Shown here piece after piece: positions 63,047-64,000 of a DNA stretch of 64,000 bases; within the stretch, counting starts at the first letter, position 1; every line of letters begins with the position of its first letter. The notes under the pieces were generated by a model. The model did not search any database. It was not told where the DNA came from and saw only the letters and a list, made by a program, of their open reading frames with translations. This DNA is from Cellulomonas sp. 73-145 (lineage in GTDB: Bacteria > Actinomycetota > Actinomycetes > Actinomycetales > Cellulomonadaceae), in contig MKTI01000005.1 of assembly GCA_001898185.1 (NCBI GenBank), positions 62,001-126,000 on the forward strand, given 5' to 3'. A program made the position numbers and the translations under genes.

Positions 63047-63574
63047 TCAGGCGGTGGGCCCGGCGGCGGGCTCGGCCGTCGACGGCGCGGAGCCGTCCGC
63101 GCCGGCGTCCGCGTCCGGCTCGCCGTCCTCGCTGAGGTCGTCGTCCGTGGCGTCCTCTGCCGGACGTCGGTACGGATCCGAGTCCCCGGCGTACGACGCA
63201 CGGGCAGCAAGGGCTGCGACCTCGGCGTCGCGGCGCGCCGCCTCGGACAGCGCGGCCTCGAGGTGGGCGGCCGTCTCGGGAACGGCGTCGAGGTGGAACG
63301 CGATCGTCGGCGTCAGGCGCAGGCCCGTCGCCTTGCCGACCTCGGACCGGATCAGCCCCTTGGCGCTCTCGAGCGCGGCGGCGGAACCGGTCCGCGCCTC
63401 GTCGTCCCCGAGCACGGTGTAGAAGATGTCCGCGTGCTGGAGGTCGCCCGTGACGCGCACGTCCGTCACCGTGACGTAGCCGAGCCTGGGGTCCTTCACG
63501 CGCGTGTCCAGCATCTGCGCGACGACCTGCTGGATGCGGTCCGCGATCTTGCGGGCGCGGGGGCGGTCCGCCAT
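63047..63574 (-). CDS. rbfA: Ribosome-binding factor A
   Basis: A 175-residue 30S maturation factor. The KH-like domain covers about residues 1-120 with [37 protein letters not shown] and [16 protein letters not shown]. The last ~55 residues are an acidic, Ala/Asp-rich tail. The ATG at 63574 has AGGAGGA 7 nt upstream; an upstream frame is not homologous. It follows infB on the same strand after a 140-bp gap that contains a strong hairpin, so it may be transcribed apart from infB. Confidence 0.95.
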   Translation of the reverse strand: MADRPRARKIADRIQQVVAQMLDTRVKDPRLGYVTVTDVRVTGDLQHADIFYTVLGDDEARTGSAAALESAKGLIRSEVGKATGLRLTPTIAFHLDAVPETAAHLEAALSEAARRDAEVAALAARASYAGDSDPYRRPAEDATDDDLSEDGEPDADAGADGSAPSTAEPAAGPTA

Positions 63575-63670
63575 GGCCCTTCCTCCTTCGTGGTGCCGGC
63601 TCACGCCGGGATGTCGGTGCGAAGACGCTCGGTGCTCATCGCTGCCCACGTGGGCGAGACCCGCACGGGA

Positions 63671-63705
63671 CCGGGCGGGTCACCCGCGAAAGGTGACCCG
63701 CCCGG
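63671..63705 (-). terminator. Terminator hairpin after infB
   Basis: CCGGGCGGGTCACC (63671-63684) pairs perfectly with GGTGACCCGCCCGG (63692-63705) around a 7-nt loop, 10 nt beyond the infB stop. Confidence 0.8.
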
Positions 63706-63714
63706 TGCGCGCCG

Positions 63715-64000
63715 TCAGGAGCGCGGCTTCTCGCGCATCTCGAACGTCTCGATGACGTCCTCCACCTGCAGGTCGTTGAACGACCCGAGGCCGATGCCGC
63801 ACTCGTAGCCCTCGCGGACCTCGGTGGCGTCGTCCTTGAACCGCTTGAGCGACTCGATGGTGAGGTTGTCGCCGATGACGCGACCGTGCCGGAGCACGCG
63901 CGCCTTGGAGTTGCGGCGGATCTCGCCGGAACGGACCAGCGAACCGGCGATGTTGCCGAACTTGGAGGAGCGGAAGACTTCGCGCACCTCGGCCGTGCCG
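63715..64000 (-). CDS. infB: Translation initiation factor IF-2, C-terminal fragment
   Basis: The last ~94 codons of infB; the gene continues beyond the window edge. The visible part is the end of domain [59 protein letters not shown] and the ending [13 protein letters not shown]. This C-terminal region is the fMet-tRNA binding domain of IF-2. The open frame runs to the edge of the window without interruption. Confidence 0.96.
   Translation of the reverse strand, partial: GTAEVREVFRSSKFGNIAGSLVRSGEIRRNSKARVLRHGRVIGDNLTIESLKRFKDDATEVREGYECGIGLGSFNDLQVEDVIETFEMREKPRS

Overview
The window is a compact piece of chromosome from a high-GC Actinomycetota bacterium. Very high GC with strong G/C third-position bias, many GTG starts, stop/start overlaps of the GTGA/ATGA kind and leaderless-type promoters all fit this. 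Gene content and order (nrdR, LysM gene, lexA, dinG, hflX, dapF, miaA, miaB, recX, recA, DUF3046 gene, clgR-like gene, pgsA, ftsK, RNase J, dapA, thyA, dapB, pnp, rpsO, ribF, truB, rbfA, infB) match the conserved block known from Mycobacterium and Streptomyces. A Micrococcales member such as Cellulomonas is a reasonable guess, but that is inference. I see no insertion sequence, prophage, CRISPR array, rRNA or tRNA. Coding density is high and no gene-free stretch exceeds 300 bases.

Layout. 0.1-4.6 kb: a PAC2 protein and a three-gene signalling set (receiver-PP2C phosphatase, membrane histidine kinase, single-domain receiver) with a 16-bp tandem repeat at the kinase stop. 4.8-10.4 kb: a HelD-type helicase, a short-form serA, a DUF5302 protein, an aldo/keto reductase and nrdR. 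10.5-13.1 kb: an SOS module (LysM protein divergent from lexA, SOS boxes between) and L-lactate dehydrogenase. 13.1-19.6 kb: DinG, HflX, a methyltransferase, DapF and MiaA. 19.5-22.3 kb: two tandem YbjN-like genes and an AspT/YidE-type transporter. 22.4-27.5 kb: miaB, rny, recX and recA, the last with a clean SOS box. 27.5-30.7 kb: DUF3046 protein, membrane-anchored alkaline-phosphatase-superfamily protein and metallo-beta-lactamase-fold protein, all in overlapping frames. 30.8-36.6 kb: a giant Lhr helicase followed by Nei2. 36.7-43.3 kb: clgR-like regulator, cinA C-domain, pgsA, a GGDEF/EAL protein and ftsK. 43.4-46.0 kb: a 38-codon leader ORF, an EamA exporter and an MFS transporter. 46.0-50.1 kb: RNase J, dapA, folA, thyA. 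50.1-55.4 kb: an aldehyde dehydrogenase, a GNAT acetyltransferase, a small membrane protein, dapB, an AraC-like regulator and an unknown membrane protein. 55.4-64 kb: M16 peptidase, pnp, rpsO, ribF, truB, a DUF4921 protein, rbfA and the 3' end of infB.

How the genes work together. The window is mostly housekeeping: DNA repair and SOS (lexA, recA, recX, dinG, lhr, nei2), RNA processing and decay (RNase Y, RNase J, PNPase), tRNA modification (miaA, miaB, truB), translation (infB, rbfA, rpsO, hflX), diaminopimelate/lysine synthesis (dapA, dapB, dapF), thymidylate/folate synthesis (thyA, folA) and chromosome segregation (ftsK). The less conventional parts are the phosphatase/kinase/receiver set, the coupling of a c-di-GMP gene to ftsK, the divergent overlapping promoters of miaA and the YbjN pair, the DUF3046/phosphatase/MBL operon and the small leader ORF before the EamA gene. 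I did not find a clearly new defence or mobile system.
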